The notes: generated by a model not told the origin, from the sequence alone. A DNA stretch of 64,000 nt from Caballeronia sp. SBC1 (GCF_011493005.1 NZ_CP049156.1:3782001-3846000), one strand, 5' to 3'. Counted from the first letter of the stretch, positions 44,623 through 54,893 are shown. Translations and numbers: made by a program.

Positions 44623-45977
44623 GTTTCGCTCCCGGCCGACGGCGCTGCGCCTGCGACATCAGTGACCTTGGCGACATCGGTGAAATGGGGGAACGCCGGA
44701 TCAGCGGCCAAGTCGGCCAGCGCGTCGCGTGCGTGCACCGTCAACCCGGCAAGCTGCAATCCCGCGGCGTCGAGTTGTTGCCGGAAATGATCGCCATCGG
44801 CGGCAAGACGGGTGGCGCCGCCCTCGCTTGCATTCAGCCGCACCACCAGTTGCTGGCCGGTGAGCACCAGATCGGCGTCCACATTGCCGAGCGTGGGCAA
44901 GCTCAGCGTGACGCGCGTGTGCCAGGCGCGATCAGTATCGGCCGAACTTGTCCCCGCGCCGCTATCCTGAAACGCATCACGCCCATAGGGAGCGCGGTTC
45001 TGCGGCTGGATTTCCCACTCGAACTTCGCGCCCGGCCACGCTTCGCCCGACCAGCGAAACTGATCGGAAGCAAGCATGTCGAGCTGCTGGCGGACCAGCG
45101 GAATAGTCGATGGATGAATGCCTGAGGCAATCGCAGCCTGCACGGCCGAATCCTGCAAATGCGCGGCCGATGGCAACGTGCCCATTCCCGCTGTCCCGGC
45201 CCCCGGCGCCGCTGATGAAAACACGCTCGTGGGCATCTCGCGCACCGATGCCGCCAGCGCCGCCGCCTGCTGCGGCGTTTGCGGCGTGGGCACGGGACGC
45301 ATGGAATTGGGCGCGTCGGGGGTATCGGCAGCGGCGAAAGTGGGCGGCAGCAGCGTTTCGTCGATCCAAACATTGGGCGCAGCGTCGCCCGAGCCCGCAG
45401 CCGGGAAAGAATCCGACGGCAATTCGCTTGCCAGTTTGTCCACGCGCGCCTGGGGCTCATTTCGCAGCGACGCAAGCGAACGCTGTCCGCCCAGCCACAG
45501 CGCGATATGGTTTTCGTAGAAAAGGCCGCTATCCACGACAGTCCGCGCCAGCATTGCCGCCAGCACAGGCGCGGGCAAAGGCGGCGCAGGCGGGTTGACC
45601 GCGCTCGCGGCACTCGCGGAACTGGAGGAAAACAACGACCCGGACAGGCTCTCGAACGCACTGGCGGCCACGACCAGGCGCGGCGCGGTTGGCCACAACG
45701 GCGAGCTGCCGAGCAAAGCGGGCGTTGCGCTGCCGCCGAACCGCGAAATGATGTCGAGCGTACGCGCGATCTCGCTCAACGCGGTTTGCGTCGACGGGCC
45801 GGCCGCGGCGTACGCGCTGATAACAGCCGCGGGCGTGGCGACCCGCGGGGTATCGACGGAAAGTTGCGTGGTATTGGCTTGGGGCGCGGTAGAACTGGTC
45901 TGCGTATTGAGCGCGGACAACAGCATGTCAGTGCGGCTGGCGAGCAGCGCAGAGACGGCGGAGTCCAGTCCAGTCAT
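44619..45977 (-). CDS. FliK-like flagellar hook-length control family protein (second copy)
   Basis: 452 aa. A long Ala/Ser/Pro-rich N-terminal part precedes the C-terminal FliK-type substrate-switch domain (about residues 345-420: VTLSLPTLGNVDADLVLTGQ and VVRLNASEGG). Classical fliK is also present at 53331-54893, so this is a paralogue. It is translated together with the orphan FlhB-C protein and follows fliT by 87 bp. Whether it measures hook length or serves another secretion step is unknown. Confidence 0.8.
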   Translation of the reverse strand: MTGLDSAVSALLASRTDMLLSALNTQTSSTAPQANTTQLSVDTPRVATPAAVISAYAAAGPSTQTALSEIARTLDIISRFGGSATPALLGSSPLWPTAPRLVVAASAFESLSGSLFSSSSASAASAVNPPAPPLPAPVLAAMLARTVVDSGLFYENHIALWLGGQRSLASLRNEPQARVDKLASELPSDSFPAAGSGDAAPNVWIDETLLPPTFAAADTPDAPNSMRPVPTPQTPQQAAALAASVREMPTSVFSSAAPGAGTAGMGTLPSAAHLQDSAVQAAIASGIHPSTIPLVRQQLDMLASDQFRWSGEAWPGAKFEWEIQPQNRAPYGRDAFQDSGAGTSSADTDRAWHTRVTLSLPTLGNVDADLVLTGQQLVVRLNASEGGATRLAADGDHFRQQLDAAGLQLAGLTVHARDALADLAADPAFPHFTDVAKVTDVAGAAPSAGSET

Positions 45978-46064
45978 GCCAATATCCTCGGGGCAGCAGT
46001 CCAGCCGAACGGCCGGCCACCGGTTTCATCGAGCCGCAAACGCATCAACCACGGTCAACCACGT

Positions 46065-46397
46065 CTAGCGAAACCCGACCATCTTCTTCAAAACTCGCAC
46101 GGGCCTGTTCACGCTGAATAACGCTGCGGACAAACGCGCGAGGCTGGGGGTGCTGAGGTCACGAATAGCGGCGTCGTCGGCCAGAATCCGGCGCACCAGT
46201 TCGAGCTTGCGGGCACGCGCGGTGTCGTCCAGTTCGGAACTGGGGTCGACTTCTCTCAAGCCGTCGACCAACTCCCGGTACGTGCTCTGCATGGTCTTCA
46301 GTTCGCCCCATTCTCCACTGCGTGCTGCGGCCAGCATGCACGCAGAAAGTGCGGCAATCGCTTCATAATGAGCGAAATATTCTTGTGTGGTTTTCAT
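46065..46397 (-). CDS. fliT: FliT-like flagellar export chaperone
   Basis: 110 aa helical protein (MKTTQEYFAHYEAIAALSAC start, then EWGELKTMQSTYRELVDGLR). Length, helical character and position directly after fliS match FliT, the chaperone of the filament cap protein FliD. Sequence conservation in FliT is low, so context carries much weight. ATG 46397 is chosen; an ATG three codons upstream is possible. fliD is not in this window. Confidence 0.78.
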   Translation of the reverse strand: MKTTQEYFAHYEAIAALSACMLAAARSGEWGELKTMQSTYRELVDGLREVDPSSELDDTARARKLELVRRILADDAAIRDLSTPSLARLSAALFSVNRPVRVLKKMVGFR

Positions 46398-46421
46398 TAT
46401 GTGCAAGCATGTTTCGCGGCT

Positions 46422-46835
46422 TCACGCCGCAGCCATTTTTGCTGCATCGGGTGCAATCGCCATCCAGGCTTCCTCCAGGGTCGCCAGCAGGCCATCGATC
46501 TCCACCAGCACCTCTTCGCTCTGACGCACATTCGCTTCCAGTAACCGGTGCGCCATGTAGGTGTACAACGCGTCCAGGCGTGCCGCGATATCCCCGCCGA
46601 CGTCCAGGTTGAGCGATTGCTGCAAACCGCTTTCAATAATGCTGATCGCTTTCGTGATCGCCTCGCCGCGCGCCGGGATATTGCCCTGTTGCAGGTGCAT
46701 CCGCGCCTGGGCAATTGCCTGTCTCGCACCCTGATACAACATGGCGACCAGCCTGTGCGGGCTCGCGCCCATTACCCCTGTCTGAACGCCGACGCGCGCA
46801 TAAGCGTTGGCTCCACCGTGTGCCTGGGAAAACAT
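46422..46835 (-). CDS. fliS: Flagellin export chaperone FliS
   Basis: 137 aa. ANAYARVGVQTGVMGASPHRL and VAMLYQGARQAIAQARMHLQ are diagnostic of FliS; the rest is the four-helix bundle that binds flagellin. The ATG at 46835 has AGGAGAGGG directly upstream, whereas the frame extends 23 codons further without support. A sigma-28 promoter lies ~170 bp upstream. Confidence 0.93.
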   Translation of the reverse strand: MFSQAHGGANAYARVGVQTGVMGASPHRLVAMLYQGARQAIAQARMHLQQGNIPARGEAITKAISIIESGLQQSLNLDVGGDIAARLDALYTYMAHRLLEANVRQSEEVLVEIDGLLATLEEAWMAIAPDAAKMAAA

Positions 46836-47002
46836 CCGACCCTCTCCTTTGTCGTGCTTTGCGGTTTCCGTCGTTTCATGGGCGTTCGCACGAAGCCGCT
46901 GCACGCCAGCGCACTCAGTGACGGGAACCGTGATGAACCGGTGCCGATGAACTGATCAGGACCCTTCTATTTGTCTGACCGTTTATCGCGCTGCTATCCG
47001 GG

Positions 47003-47029
47003 TTATCGGAGAAAGCGGCAAAAGCTTTA
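47003..47029 (-). promoter_or_regulatory. Sigma-28 (FliA) promoter for fliS-fliT
   Basis: On the minus strand TAAA (47026-47029), a 15-bp spacer and TCCGATAA (47003-47010) match the flagellar sigma-28 consensus TAAA-N15-GCCGATAA in seven of eight -10 bases. It points to fliS, whose start is ~165 bp downstream. fliST are late genes in other systems, which fits. Confidence 0.75.
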
Positions 47030-47109
47030 GGCGTGCTTTGCGTCACAACGAATTCCAGGAAGGGAAATAGTCGGCGGATCGATGATCTGGAGAGCCGCGG
47101 GCGCGGCGT

Positions 47110-47460
47110 TCATACCGAGATGTTCATGATGTCGTTGTAGGCCGACACAAGCTTGTTGCGGACCTGCAGACCAAACTGGAAGCCCACGTTCGCCTTCTGC
47201 ATGTCGATCATCACGTCGTTCAGCGAAACGTTTGGCGCGCCCACTTCGAACGCGTGCGCCTGGGTGATCGCGGTGTTCTGGCTGCTGCTGATGCTGTCGA
47301 GAGACGACTTCAGCGCGTCGGCGAAACTGCCGGTGCTCACTGCACCCGATTCGGGCACGACGCTTCCGCTCGCGACCTGGCCGGCACCGCCCGCAGCCTG
47401 CGTCGACATGGTCTGTATTTGCTGGAGCGCCGAACTCAGCGGGCTGATAGGAGCATTCAT
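47110..47460 (-). CDS. fliE: Flagellar hook-basal body protein FliE
   Basis: 116 aa. C-terminal [20 protein letters not shown] and [18 protein letters not shown] are the defining FliE segment, and [19 protein letters not shown] is the central helix. FliE joins the MS ring to the rod. The ATG at 47460 gives the usual length; a 33-codon upstream extension is rejected. Divergent from fliF across 334 bp. Confidence 0.94.
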   Translation of the reverse strand: MNAPISPLSSALQQIQTMSTQAAGGAGQVASGSVVPESGAVSTGSFADALKSSLDSISSSQNTAITQAHAFEVGAPNVSLNDVMIDMQKANVGFQFGLQVRNKLVSAYNDIMNISV

Positions 47461-47794
47461 GGGGTCTCCAGAAGGAACGGAAAGGAACTGAAAATCGGCG
47501 GCAACATATGGATTGCGACACTTCTGGGACAATCCGAACCGGGGCCTGTCCCGGGCCACAGGCTGGCGTCTGCGCCGGAGCCTGAGCGGTTCGCCACATG
47601 GCCTGACCGATTAGGAAAAAGTCTAGCAGCAGCGCCATTTCGCAAAGCGGGGAAAGGAAACCAAAACTCGCTTCTGTTCGCTGAATCGACTTACCTCTCC
47701 TTACGGATAATTCCTCTCATGAAAGTGCCTGCAGTGCGCACGGCCGTCGCCGGCGCACCTCGCAGAAAACGCAAGACTCGGAGAGTTTCGAAGC
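47461..47794. other. 334-bp divergent fliE/fliF promoter region
   Basis: No gene is supported. It should carry the promoters of the two divergent flagellar operons. I see no sigma-28 or clear sigma-54 site; CGGAGAG lies 11 bases before the fliF ATG. CCTTACGGATAATTCC near 47700-47715 could be a weak -10 region for fliF. Confidence 0.4.
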
Positions 47795-49564
47795 ATGGAT
47801 TCCACAACCAACCTGATCAACCCGGACGCCCGCATGGGTCTGACTGGCGCGCAGCCAGGCGCCGCCGGGTCGATCGCCGCAGGTGCGGGCGGAGCCGGCT
47901 ACGCGGGCGGCACGGACTTCGGCGGCAGTGGCTTCGGTCCGCGCATGCCGATGCTCAACCAGTTCCGCAACAACCCGCGCATGCCGCTGATCATCGCCGT
48001 GGCCATCCTGGCCGTGGTGGTGGCGGGCCTCGTGATGTGGTCGCGCCAGCCGGATTACCGGGTGTTGTTCAGCAATCTCTCCGACCGCGACGGCGGCGCG
48101 ATCATCGCTGCACTGCAGCAAGGGAATATTCCTTACAAGATCGCCGAATCCGGTGGCGCGATCCTGGTTCCCAGCGACGCGGTGCATGAAACCCGCCTGC
48201 GCCTGGCGTCCCAGGGCCTGCCGAAGAACGGCTCGGTCGGCTTCGAATTGATGGACAACCAGAAGTTCGGTATCAGCCAGTTCGCCGAGCAGGTCAACTA
48301 TCAACGGGCGCTTGAAGGCGAACTGGAAAAAACCATCGCGTCGATCTCCTCGGTGCGCGAAGCCCGTGTTCATCTCGCCATTCCCAAGCCCACCGTGTTC
48401 GTGCGGGAAAAGGAACTGCCGACCGCGTCGGTCATGCTGAATCTCTACCCCGGCCGCGCGCTGGACGAGGGTCAGATCCTCGCGATCCAGCACATGGTGT
48501 CTTCCAGCGTGCCGGACCTGCCGGTGAAGGGCGTGACGATCGTCGACCAGGACGGCAACCTTCTTACGCAGCAAAGCTCGGCGAACGGCCTGGACGCGTC
48601 GCAGCTCAAATACGTCCAGCAGATCGAGCACAACACCCAGGGACGTATTGACGCCATCCTCGCCCCGCTGTTCGGTGCCGGCAACGCGCACTCGCAGGTG
48701 AGCGCGGATATCGACTTCTCGAAGCTGGAGCAAACCGCCGAAAGCTACGGTCCGAATTCCAACCCGCAAAACACGGCGATCCGCAGCCAGCAGTCGAGCG
48801 TTTCCAATGACAGCGGCGGCGCGAGCGTGGGCGGCGTGCCGGGCGCGCTGTCGAACCAGCCGCCGGCCGCGGCGTCCGCGCCTATTGACGCAGCCGCCAG
48901 CGGCGTTGACGGAAAAGCCGCACCCGTCAGCATGCACAAGGACACCACGACCAATTACGAAGTCGACCGCACCGTGCGTCACTACGAGCAGCCGATGGGC
49001 GGCATCAAGCGCCTGTCCGTCGCCGTGGTGGTGAACTACCAGAAGCAGGTCGATGCCAAGGGCATTGTGACCATGCTGCCGCTGCCCGCCGACAAGCTCG
49101 AGCAGGTGCAGCAACTGGTGAAGGACGCGATGGGCTACGACGAAAAGCGTGGTGATTCGGTGAACGTGGTCAACAGCACCTTCCTGGTGGATTCGACCGT
49201 GATTCCCGACGTGCCGTGGTGGCGCACCCCGGACATGATCGCGCGCGCCATCCAGCTCGCGAAGTACGCGGGGATTGGTGCGGTGGCGTTGTTCCTGTAT
49301 TTCAGCATGGTGAAGCCGGCGCTGCGCCGGGCATTCCCGCCGCCGCCGGAGCCTGCCGCGCTCCCCGCGCCGGGTGACCTGTCGCTGCTCGACGGGCCGT
49401 CCATGCCGAAGTCGCAGGTAGAAGAAGAAAAGGATGCCGAGGTGAGTTTGCTCGGTCACGAAAGCAACAAGGCCAAGTTCGAACGCAATCTCGACTACGC
49501 GCGCATGGTTGCGCGCCAGGATCCGAGAATCGTCGCGACGGTCGTAGAACTGGGTGTCCGATGA
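47795..49564 (+). CDS. fliF: Flagellar M-ring protein FliF
   Basis: 589 aa. Membrane helices at about residues 64-80 (LIIAVAILAVVVAGLVMW) and 485-505 (AIQLAKYAGIGAVALFLYFS) enclose the ring-building domain with DYRVLFSNLSDRDGGAIIAA, FGISQFAEQVNYQRALEGEL and ARVHLAIPKPTVFVRE. The cytoplasmic tail ends RMVARQDPRIVATVVELGVR and binds FliG. Its first ~45 residues are a Gly-rich extension. It overlaps fliG by 4 bp. Confidence 0.96.
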   Translation: MDSTTNLINPDARMGLTGAQPGAAGSIAAGAGGAGYAGGTDFGGSGFGPRMPMLNQFRNNPRMPLIIAVAILAVVVAGLVMWSRQPDYRVLFSNLSDRDGGAIIAALQQGNIPYKIAESGGAILVPSDAVHETRLRLASQGLPKNGSVGFELMDNQKFGISQFAEQVNYQRALEGELEKTIASISSVREARVHLAIPKPTVFVREKELPTASVMLNLYPGRALDEGQILAIQHMVSSSVPDLPVKGVTIVDQDGNLLTQQSSANGLDASQLKYVQQIEHNTQGRIDAILAPLFGAGNAHSQVSADIDFSKLEQTAESYGPNSNPQNTAIRSQQSSVSNDSGGASVGGVPGALSNQPPAAASAPIDAAASGVDGKAAPVSMHKDTTTNYEVDRTVRHYEQPMGGIKRLSVAVVVNYQKQVDAKGIVTMLPLPADKLEQVQQLVKDAMGYDEKRGDSVNVVNSTFLVDSTVIPDVPWWRTPDMIARAIQLAKYAGIGAVALFLYFSMVKPALRRAFPPPPEPAALPAPGDLSLLDGPSMPKSQVEEEKDAEVSLLGHESNKAKFERNLDYARMVARQDPRIVATVVELGVR

Positions 49565-50556
49565 ACGCTGAAGGCCTCAATAAAGCCGCGCTCCTGCTGA
49601 TGTCGATTGGCGAATCCGAAGCGGCGGAAGTGTTCAAGTACCTTGGACCGCGCGAGGTGCAGAAGATCGGCGCGACCATGGCGACGTTGAAAAATGTGAC
49701 GCGTGAACAGCTCGATAACGTGATGACCGAGTTCGTTCAGGAAGCCGAGCAGCACACCGCGCTGTCGCTTGATTCGAGCGAATATATCCGGGCGGTGCTG
49801 ACCAAGGCGCTTGGCGAAAACAAGGCGGGCGCGCTGATCGACCGGATCCTGCAGGGCAGCGATACCAGCGGCATTGAAGGGCTAAAGTGGATGGATTCGG
49901 CCGCCGTCGCCGAACTGATCAAGAATGAGCATCCGCAGATCATTGCGACCATCCTGGTTCACCTGGACCGCGACCAGGCGTCCGAGATCGTGGCGCTGAT
50001 GACCGAGCGTTTGCGCAACGACGTGCTGCTGCGCATTGCCACGCTCGACGGCATCCAGCCGGCCGCGCTGCGCGAACTTGACGATGTGCTGACCACCCTG
50101 CTCTCCGGCAGCGACAACCTGAAGCGCGCACCAATGGGCGGTATCCGCACGGCGGCGGAAATTCTCAACTTCATGTCGACGGCGCACGAGGAATCCGTGA
50201 TCGAAAACGTGAAGGAATTCGATGCGGAACTGGCGCAGAAGATCATCGATCAAATGTTTGTGTTCGAGAACTTGCTCGAACTCGACGACCGCGCAATCCA
50301 GTTGCTGCTGAAAGAAGTGGAATCAGAAACGCTGATCATCTCGCTGAAGGGTGCACAACCGCCGCTGCGGCAGAAATTCCTCGCGAACATGTCGCAGCGC
50401 GCCGCCGAACTGCTGGCCGAAGATCTCGACTCGCGCGGCCCGGTGCGGCTCTCGGAAGTCGAAACGCAGCAGCGCAAGATCCTGCAGATCGTGCGCAACC
50501 TGGCCGAATCGGGTCAGATCCAGTTAGGCGGCAAGGCCGAGGACGCATATGTCTGA
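49561..50556 (+). CDS. fliG: Flagellar motor switch protein FliG
   Basis: 331 aa. N-terminal LNKAALLLMSIGESEAAEVF binds FliF; middle part EHPQIIATILVHLDRDQASE holds the EHPQ motif; GGIRTAAEILNFMSTAHEES follows; C-terminal torque-helix residues include MFVFENLLELDDRAIQLLLK. Length and order match FliG. It overlaps fliF and fliH by a few bases. Confidence 0.97.
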   Translation: MNAEGLNKAALLLMSIGESEAAEVFKYLGPREVQKIGATMATLKNVTREQLDNVMTEFVQEAEQHTALSLDSSEYIRAVLTKALGENKAGALIDRILQGSDTSGIEGLKWMDSAAVAELIKNEHPQIIATILVHLDRDQASEIVALMTERLRNDVLLRIATLDGIQPAALRELDDVLTTLLSGSDNLKRAPMGGIRTAAEILNFMSTAHEESVIENVKEFDAELAQKIIDQMFVFENLLELDDRAIQLLLKEVESETLIISLKGAQPPLRQKFLANMSQRAAELLAEDLDSRGPVRLSEVETQQRKILQIVRNLAESGQIQLGGKAEDAYV

Positions 50557-51250
50557 CGCTGCCGAAGCCGCCAAGAAGGCTCACGCTGCCGATGCGGCCA
50601 AAAAGGCCCGCATGTCCGCTTATCAGCGCTGGGAGATGGCGTCGTTCGATCCGGTTCCGGTCGATCGCAGCGGCGCCGATCAAGCTGCGCTGGAAAAGCA
50701 CTTGCGCCGTGTTCGCGATGAAGCGCACGCGCAGGGGCTGGCATCGGGCCATGTGGCGGGTCAGGCAATGGGCTACAAGGCCGGTTACGACCAGGGTTAC
50801 GAACAAGGCGTGGAAGAAGGCCGCCGCGCCGCACGGGCGGAAGCCACGCGGCTGGCGCAGATGGCCGATACCTTCAAGACCGCGCTGCAAGCCGCAGACG
50901 CGGTCGTTGCCGAGGCGCTGACGGCGCTGGCGCTGGACATCGCGCAGCAAGTGGTTTCGCAGCATCTGACACTCGATCCGACCGCGGTGCTGGCGGTCGC
51001 GCGCTCGGTGATCGCGGCCGAACCGGCGTTGGCCGGCGCGCCGTATCTGACAGTGAATCCGGCGGATCTGCCGATTGTCGAAGCGTATTTGCTGGAAGAG
51101 CTTCAGGCGGCGGGATGGTCGGTCAGGACCGATCCGGATATTGAGCGCGGCGGTTGCCGGGCGCACGCGGCAAGCGGTGAAGTCGATGCAACCAATGTCA
51201 CGCGCTGGGAGCGTGTGGCGGCGGCGCTCGGGAGGTCACAGCCGTGGTGA
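50549..51250 (+). CDS. fliH: Flagellar assembly protein FliH
   Basis: 233 aa. An Ala/Lys-rich start, [11 protein letters not shown], a GxxxG-rich helix ([20 protein letters not shown] then GVEEGRRAA) and the C-terminal VsrF/FliH domain ([20 protein letters not shown]) are typical. FliH holds the FliI ATPase at the export gate. Overlaps fliG by 8 bp and fliI by 7 bp. Confidence 0.93.
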   Translation: MSDAAEAAKKAHAADAAKKARMSAYQRWEMASFDPVPVDRSGADQAALEKHLRRVRDEAHAQGLASGHVAGQAMGYKAGYDQGYEQGVEEGRRAARAEATRLAQMADTFKTALQAADAVVAEALTALALDIAQQVVSQHLTLDPTAVLAVARSVIAAEPALAGAPYLTVNPADLPIVEAYLLEELQAAGWSVRTDPDIERGGCRAHAASGEVDATNVTRWERVAAALGRSQPW

Positions 51251-52794
51251 ACTCGACCCATGTCAATGCGAGCGCTGTGCGCCGCGTCACGCAGGAAGGC
51301 TTGAGCGAGCTCGAACAGGAACTGGCGCGCGCGTCGTTCGGGCCGCTCGCTGCGGACGACAACGCCGAACCGACGATCGAAGAAATCGCGGCCCAGACCA
51401 TTGTCGATCTCGCCGATATGGCGAACAACCCGCATCTGGATGGCTGGCGCGCGCAACTCGAAGCCAGCAAGGCGCGCAGCCAGATATCGAAACCGTTGCG
51501 TGCGTGCGGGCGTCTCACGCGTGCAGCCGGCCTGGTTCTGGAAGCCGTGGGATTAAAGCTCGGCGTGGGCTCGGAATGCATGATCGAGTTGCCTGCCGGC
51601 AGTTCGATCCCGATGGCCGAGGCCGAAGTCGTCGGTTTCTCCGGCGACAAGCTGTTCCTCATGCCGACCACTGAAGTCTCCGGCCTGTTGCCCGGGGCAC
51701 GCGTGTATCCGCTGGAAAGCGCACCAATCAATGACCCGATGGCCGGCGCCAAGCGTTTGCCGGTCGGTTGGGAAATGCTTGGCCGTGTGGTCGATGCGTC
51801 GGGCAAGCCGCTTGATGGGCTTGGGCCCCTTGGCTCGAAGGTCGATGCGCCGCTGACCGCGCCGACCATCAACCCGCTCAATCGCGAACCTATTCACAAG
51901 GTGCTCGACGTCGGCGTGCGCGCGATCAATGCGTTGTTGACCGTGGGACGCGGCCAGCGCATGGGCCTGTTCGCGGGCTCGGGCGTGGGCAAGTCCGTGC
52001 TGCTCGGCACCATGGCGCGTTATACGAGCGCCGAAGTGATCGTGATCGGGCTGATTGGTGAACGCGGCCGCGAGGTGAAGGAATTCATCGAGCAGATTCT
52101 TGGCGAAGATGGGCTTGCGCGCTCGGTCGTGGTGGCGGCACCGGCGGATGTGTCGCCCATTTTGCGGATGCAGGGCGCGACCTACGCGACCTCGCTAGCC
52201 GAATATTTTCGGGATCAGGGCAAACACGTACTGCTGCTGATGGATTCGCTCACGCGCTACGCCATGGCGCAGCGCGAGATTGCGCTCGCGATCGGCGAAC
52301 CGCCCGCCACCAAAGGGTATCCGCCGTCTGTGTTCGCCAAACTTCCTGCGCTGGTTGAGCGCACCGGGAACGGTCGGGAGGGGGCGGGATCGATCACGGC
52401 TTTTTATACGGTCTTGACTGAAGGGGACGATCAGCAAGATCCTATCGCCGATTCAGCGCGCGCCATTCTCGACGGCCATATTGTGTTGTCGCGTTCGTTG
52501 GCGGAAGCGGGGCATTACCCGGCCATCGATATTGAAGCGTCCATTAGCCGGGCGATGACGGCGCTGATCGACGACAAGCATCTGGACCGGGTGCGTTTAT
52601 TCAAGCAGATGTTGTCGCGCTACCAGCGCAACCGCGATTTGATCAATGTAGGCGCGTATTCCACGGGGCGGGATGCGTTACTCGATCGGGCGATTGCGCT
52701 GTACCCGCGGATTGAAGCGTTTTTGCAGCAAGGATTTCGTGAGCAAGCCATGTTTGAACCGAGCCTGGCCCAACTCGATGCGTTGTTCGAATAA
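51244..52794 (+). CDS. fliI: Flagellar export ATPase FliI
   Basis: 516 aa from a GTG at 51244. Walker A GSGVGKS is at about residues 245-251; Walker [18 protein letters not shown] and [20 protein letters not shown] follow, as in F1-beta-like type III secretion ATPases. The N-terminal ~75 residues are longer and more acidic than in E. coli FliI. The start overlaps fliH, which supports the GTG. Confidence 0.95.
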   Translation: MVNSTHVNASAVRRVTQEGLSELEQELARASFGPLAADDNAEPTIEEIAAQTIVDLADMANNPHLDGWRAQLEASKARSQISKPLRACGRLTRAAGLVLEAVGLKLGVGSECMIELPAGSSIPMAEAEVVGFSGDKLFLMPTTEVSGLLPGARVYPLESAPINDPMAGAKRLPVGWEMLGRVVDASGKPLDGLGPLGSKVDAPLTAPTINPLNREPIHKVLDVGVRAINALLTVGRGQRMGLFAGSGVGKSVLLGTMARYTSAEVIVIGLIGERGREVKEFIEQILGEDGLARSVVVAAPADVSPILRMQGATYATSLAEYFRDQGKHVLLLMDSLTRYAMAQREIALAIGEPPATKGYPPSVFAKLPALVERTGNGREGAGSITAFYTVLTEGDDQQDPIADSARAILDGHIVLSRSLAEAGHYPAIDIEASISRAMTALIDDKHLDRVRLFKQMLSRYQRNRDLINVGAYSTGRDALLDRAIALYPRIEAFLQQGFREQAMFEPSLAQLDALFE

Positions 52795-52824
52795 AGATAA
52801 AGATAATTTAGGAATCTGACGTCC

Positions 52825-53274
52825 ATGTCCAAGCATCTGCCGATCAATACCCTGATCAACCTCGCGGAAGAAGAATTGGAGGCTGCCACCAAAAAGCTTG
52901 GCAGGCTTCAGCAAGAACGTGACGAGGTGGAGACGCAGTTGAACTCGCTGATTACGTATCGCGACGAGTATCACGCGCGTTTTACCGCGTCGGCGCAGGA
53001 AGGCACGACCGCGCAGACGCTGCGCAATTTCCAGGCATTCGTCGATACCCTTGATTCCGCCATCAGCCAGCAGCGCGTGTTGCTCGTGGGCGCGAACCAA
53101 CGGCTGGAAGCGGCCAAGCCGGAATGGCAGCAGCGCAAGCAGAAGCTGGGGTCTTACGAAGTGCTGGCCGCGCGTGGCGAGATGGTGAGGGCGAAGCAGG
53201 AGTCGCGGATCGAACAACGTGATTCCGATGAACACGCTTCCAAGATGTTGCGGATGCGCGCCGAGAAAGCGTGA
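52825..53274 (+). CDS. fliJ: Flagellar export protein FliJ
   Basis: 149 aa, nearly all alpha-helical coiled coil with heptad-like LQQERDEVETQLNSL and RLEAAKPEWQQRKQKL. Position between fliI and fliK and length match FliJ, the export-gate stalk protein. It starts 30 bp after fliI and is followed by an AT-rich 56-bp gap before fliK. Confidence 0.9.
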   Translation: MSKHLPINTLINLAEEELEAATKKLGRLQQERDEVETQLNSLITYRDEYHARFTASAQEGTTAQTLRNFQAFVDTLDSAISQQRVLLVGANQRLEAAKPEWQQRKQKLGSYEVLAARGEMVRAKQESRIEQRDSDEHASKMLRMRAEKA

Positions 53275-53330
53275 AACCCGCGTAAATTTTTTAGCGATAT
53301 TTATCGTATACAAGATACAAGAGGCCATGA

Positions 53331-54893
53331 ATGTCGACCGTTAATTCTGCCAGCACCATGCTTGGCTTGAGCGCTGCCCAATCGCGGAATGCGGCGGCAA
53401 CGTCGGCGCGCGATGACGCGGCGGCATCGTTTGTATCGACGCTGCATAACATAACCACCAAGGCTAACGAGGAAGCGGTCGCGCAGGCGCGCGTGCAAGC
53501 GCAGGCGCAGGCGGCGAAAGCTGCTGCGGCGGCATCGGCGGCGCGCGGCGGTGTTCACGACGCGCCCAAGCCCGACGACGCTTCAACTGCGCAGGCTAAA
53601 TCAGCGGCGCAAGCCGATAGCGCGGATCAGGCGGCGGCAGCGGATCAGACGGGGTCGGCTTCCACGGCTTCGTCTGCTTCATCCTCCGCTGATCAAACAC
53701 AGGCCGCGACCGCTTCGACGGCGGCGAACGCATCTACGGCGGCGGCTAACGCGACGGCGGCGGATCAGGCGACTCAGACGGATGCGGATGCAGCAAAGGC
53801 GCAGCCCGAAGCCACAGCGGCTGCTGCGGCCGCGACTGCAGCGGCGACCGCAGCAGCCATGTTGAAAGCACGAGGTGGTGCGGCCGCCGATCCTGCGGCG
53901 GCTTCGACTGACCCGGCTACTGCCGCGATGGATGCGGACGCGATGGGTGCGGACGCGATGGGTGCGACGTCATCCACGCAGTCGAAGAACAAGTCGAGCG
54001 ACGCCAAGGCTGCGGATGATGCGCTTCAGGCTGCGCTTGCGCAGTTGGCGAATACGCAGGGTGCTGCAACGCCGTCGCCTGATGCAGCGGCGGTGGCAGC
54101 CGCTGCAGCGGCGAATGGTGCGAATGCGGCCAACGGTGCGAATGCGAACGCGGGTGGCAAGGGTGGTGGTTCGAGGCCGTCGAACCGGGCGATATCGCTC
54201 ACAACCTCCTCGGGCGATGGGGCGAGCCGCACATCGACGACGCAGCAAGCTGGCGCGACCTCGGCTACGCAACAGGCCGATGCAACGGCGCAGGCGACCG
54301 CGACACCGGCTGATGACGGCAGTGCTGCTTACAAGGCGACTGCTGAGGCTGCTGCACATTCGGCTTCGATGCAGGCTGCTTCGGCGACGGCCAGTAGCGC
54401 TCCGGTGCAGAGTGCGGCGACGGCGGCTGGCAGTGCGGCTATTGCGCCGCATGTCGGATCGAGTGGATGGGATGAAGCGTTTAGCCAGAAGGTGGTGTTT
54501 CTGTCGAATGGTCATCAGCAGAGTGCTGAATTGACGTTGAACCCGAAGGATCTGGGGCCGTTGCAAGTGGTCTTACAGGTCACGGACAACCATGCCCATG
54601 CGTTGTTTGTTTCGACGCACGCGCAGGTTCGGGCGGCGGTCGAGGCGGCGTTACCGACTTTGCGTGAAGCGATGCAAGGCAGCGGGATATCGCTAGGCAG
54701 CACGAGCGTAAGCGACGGTTTCGTGGGTCAGCAGGCGAGCCAGCAGGGTGGCGGGGCGTCGTCGAATGCGGGCAGCGGTGGCCGAGGCGCGGGTGGAGTG
54801 AGCGGCGCGGATGACGGCGGAAGCGTGGATGCGCTGAGCGCGATCAGCATGCCGGTGCGCAGGCAGGTTGGATTAGTGGATACGTTTGCTTGA
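53331..54893 (+). CDS. fliK: Flagellar hook-length control protein FliK
   Basis: 520 aa. Residues ~15-375 are extremely rich in Ala, with Thr, Ser, Asp and Gln (a ruler-like low-complexity region). The C-terminal domain (about 380-460) has FLSNGHQQSAELTLNPKDLG and PLQVVLQVTDNHAHALFVST, the conserved FliK switch domain. A Gly-rich tail follows. It is expected to set hook length and switch FlhB to filament export. The repeat-rich DNA makes the region prone to indels. Confidence 0.93.
   Translation: MSTVNSASTMLGLSAAQSRNAAATSARDDAAASFVSTLHNITTKANEEAVAQARVQAQAQAAKAAAAASAARGGVHDAPKPDDASTAQAKSAAQADSADQAAAADQTGSASTASSASSSADQTQAATASTAANASTAAANATAADQATQTDADAAKAQPEATAAAAAATAAATAAAMLKARGGAAADPAAASTDPATAAMDADAMGADAMGATSSTQSKNKSSDAKAADDALQAALAQLANTQGAATPSPDAAAVAAAAAANGANAANGANANAGGKGGGSRPSNRAISLTTSSGDGASRTSTTQQAGATSATQQADATAQATATPADDGSAAYKATAEAAAHSASMQAASATASSAPVQSAATAAGSAAIAPHVGSSGWDEAFSQKVVFLSNGHQQSAELTLNPKDLGPLQVVLQVTDNHAHALFVSTHAQVRAAVEAALPTLREAMQGSGISLGSTSVSDGFVGQQASQQGGGASSNAGSGGRGAGGVSGADDGGSVDALSAISMPVRRQVGLVDTFA

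Noticed and set aside
47717..49459. Long open frame antisense to fliF
   Set aside because: It lies wholly over fliF, which has clear family motifs. GC-rich codon bias leaves such antisense frames open; the translated product is His/Arg-rich and resembles no family.
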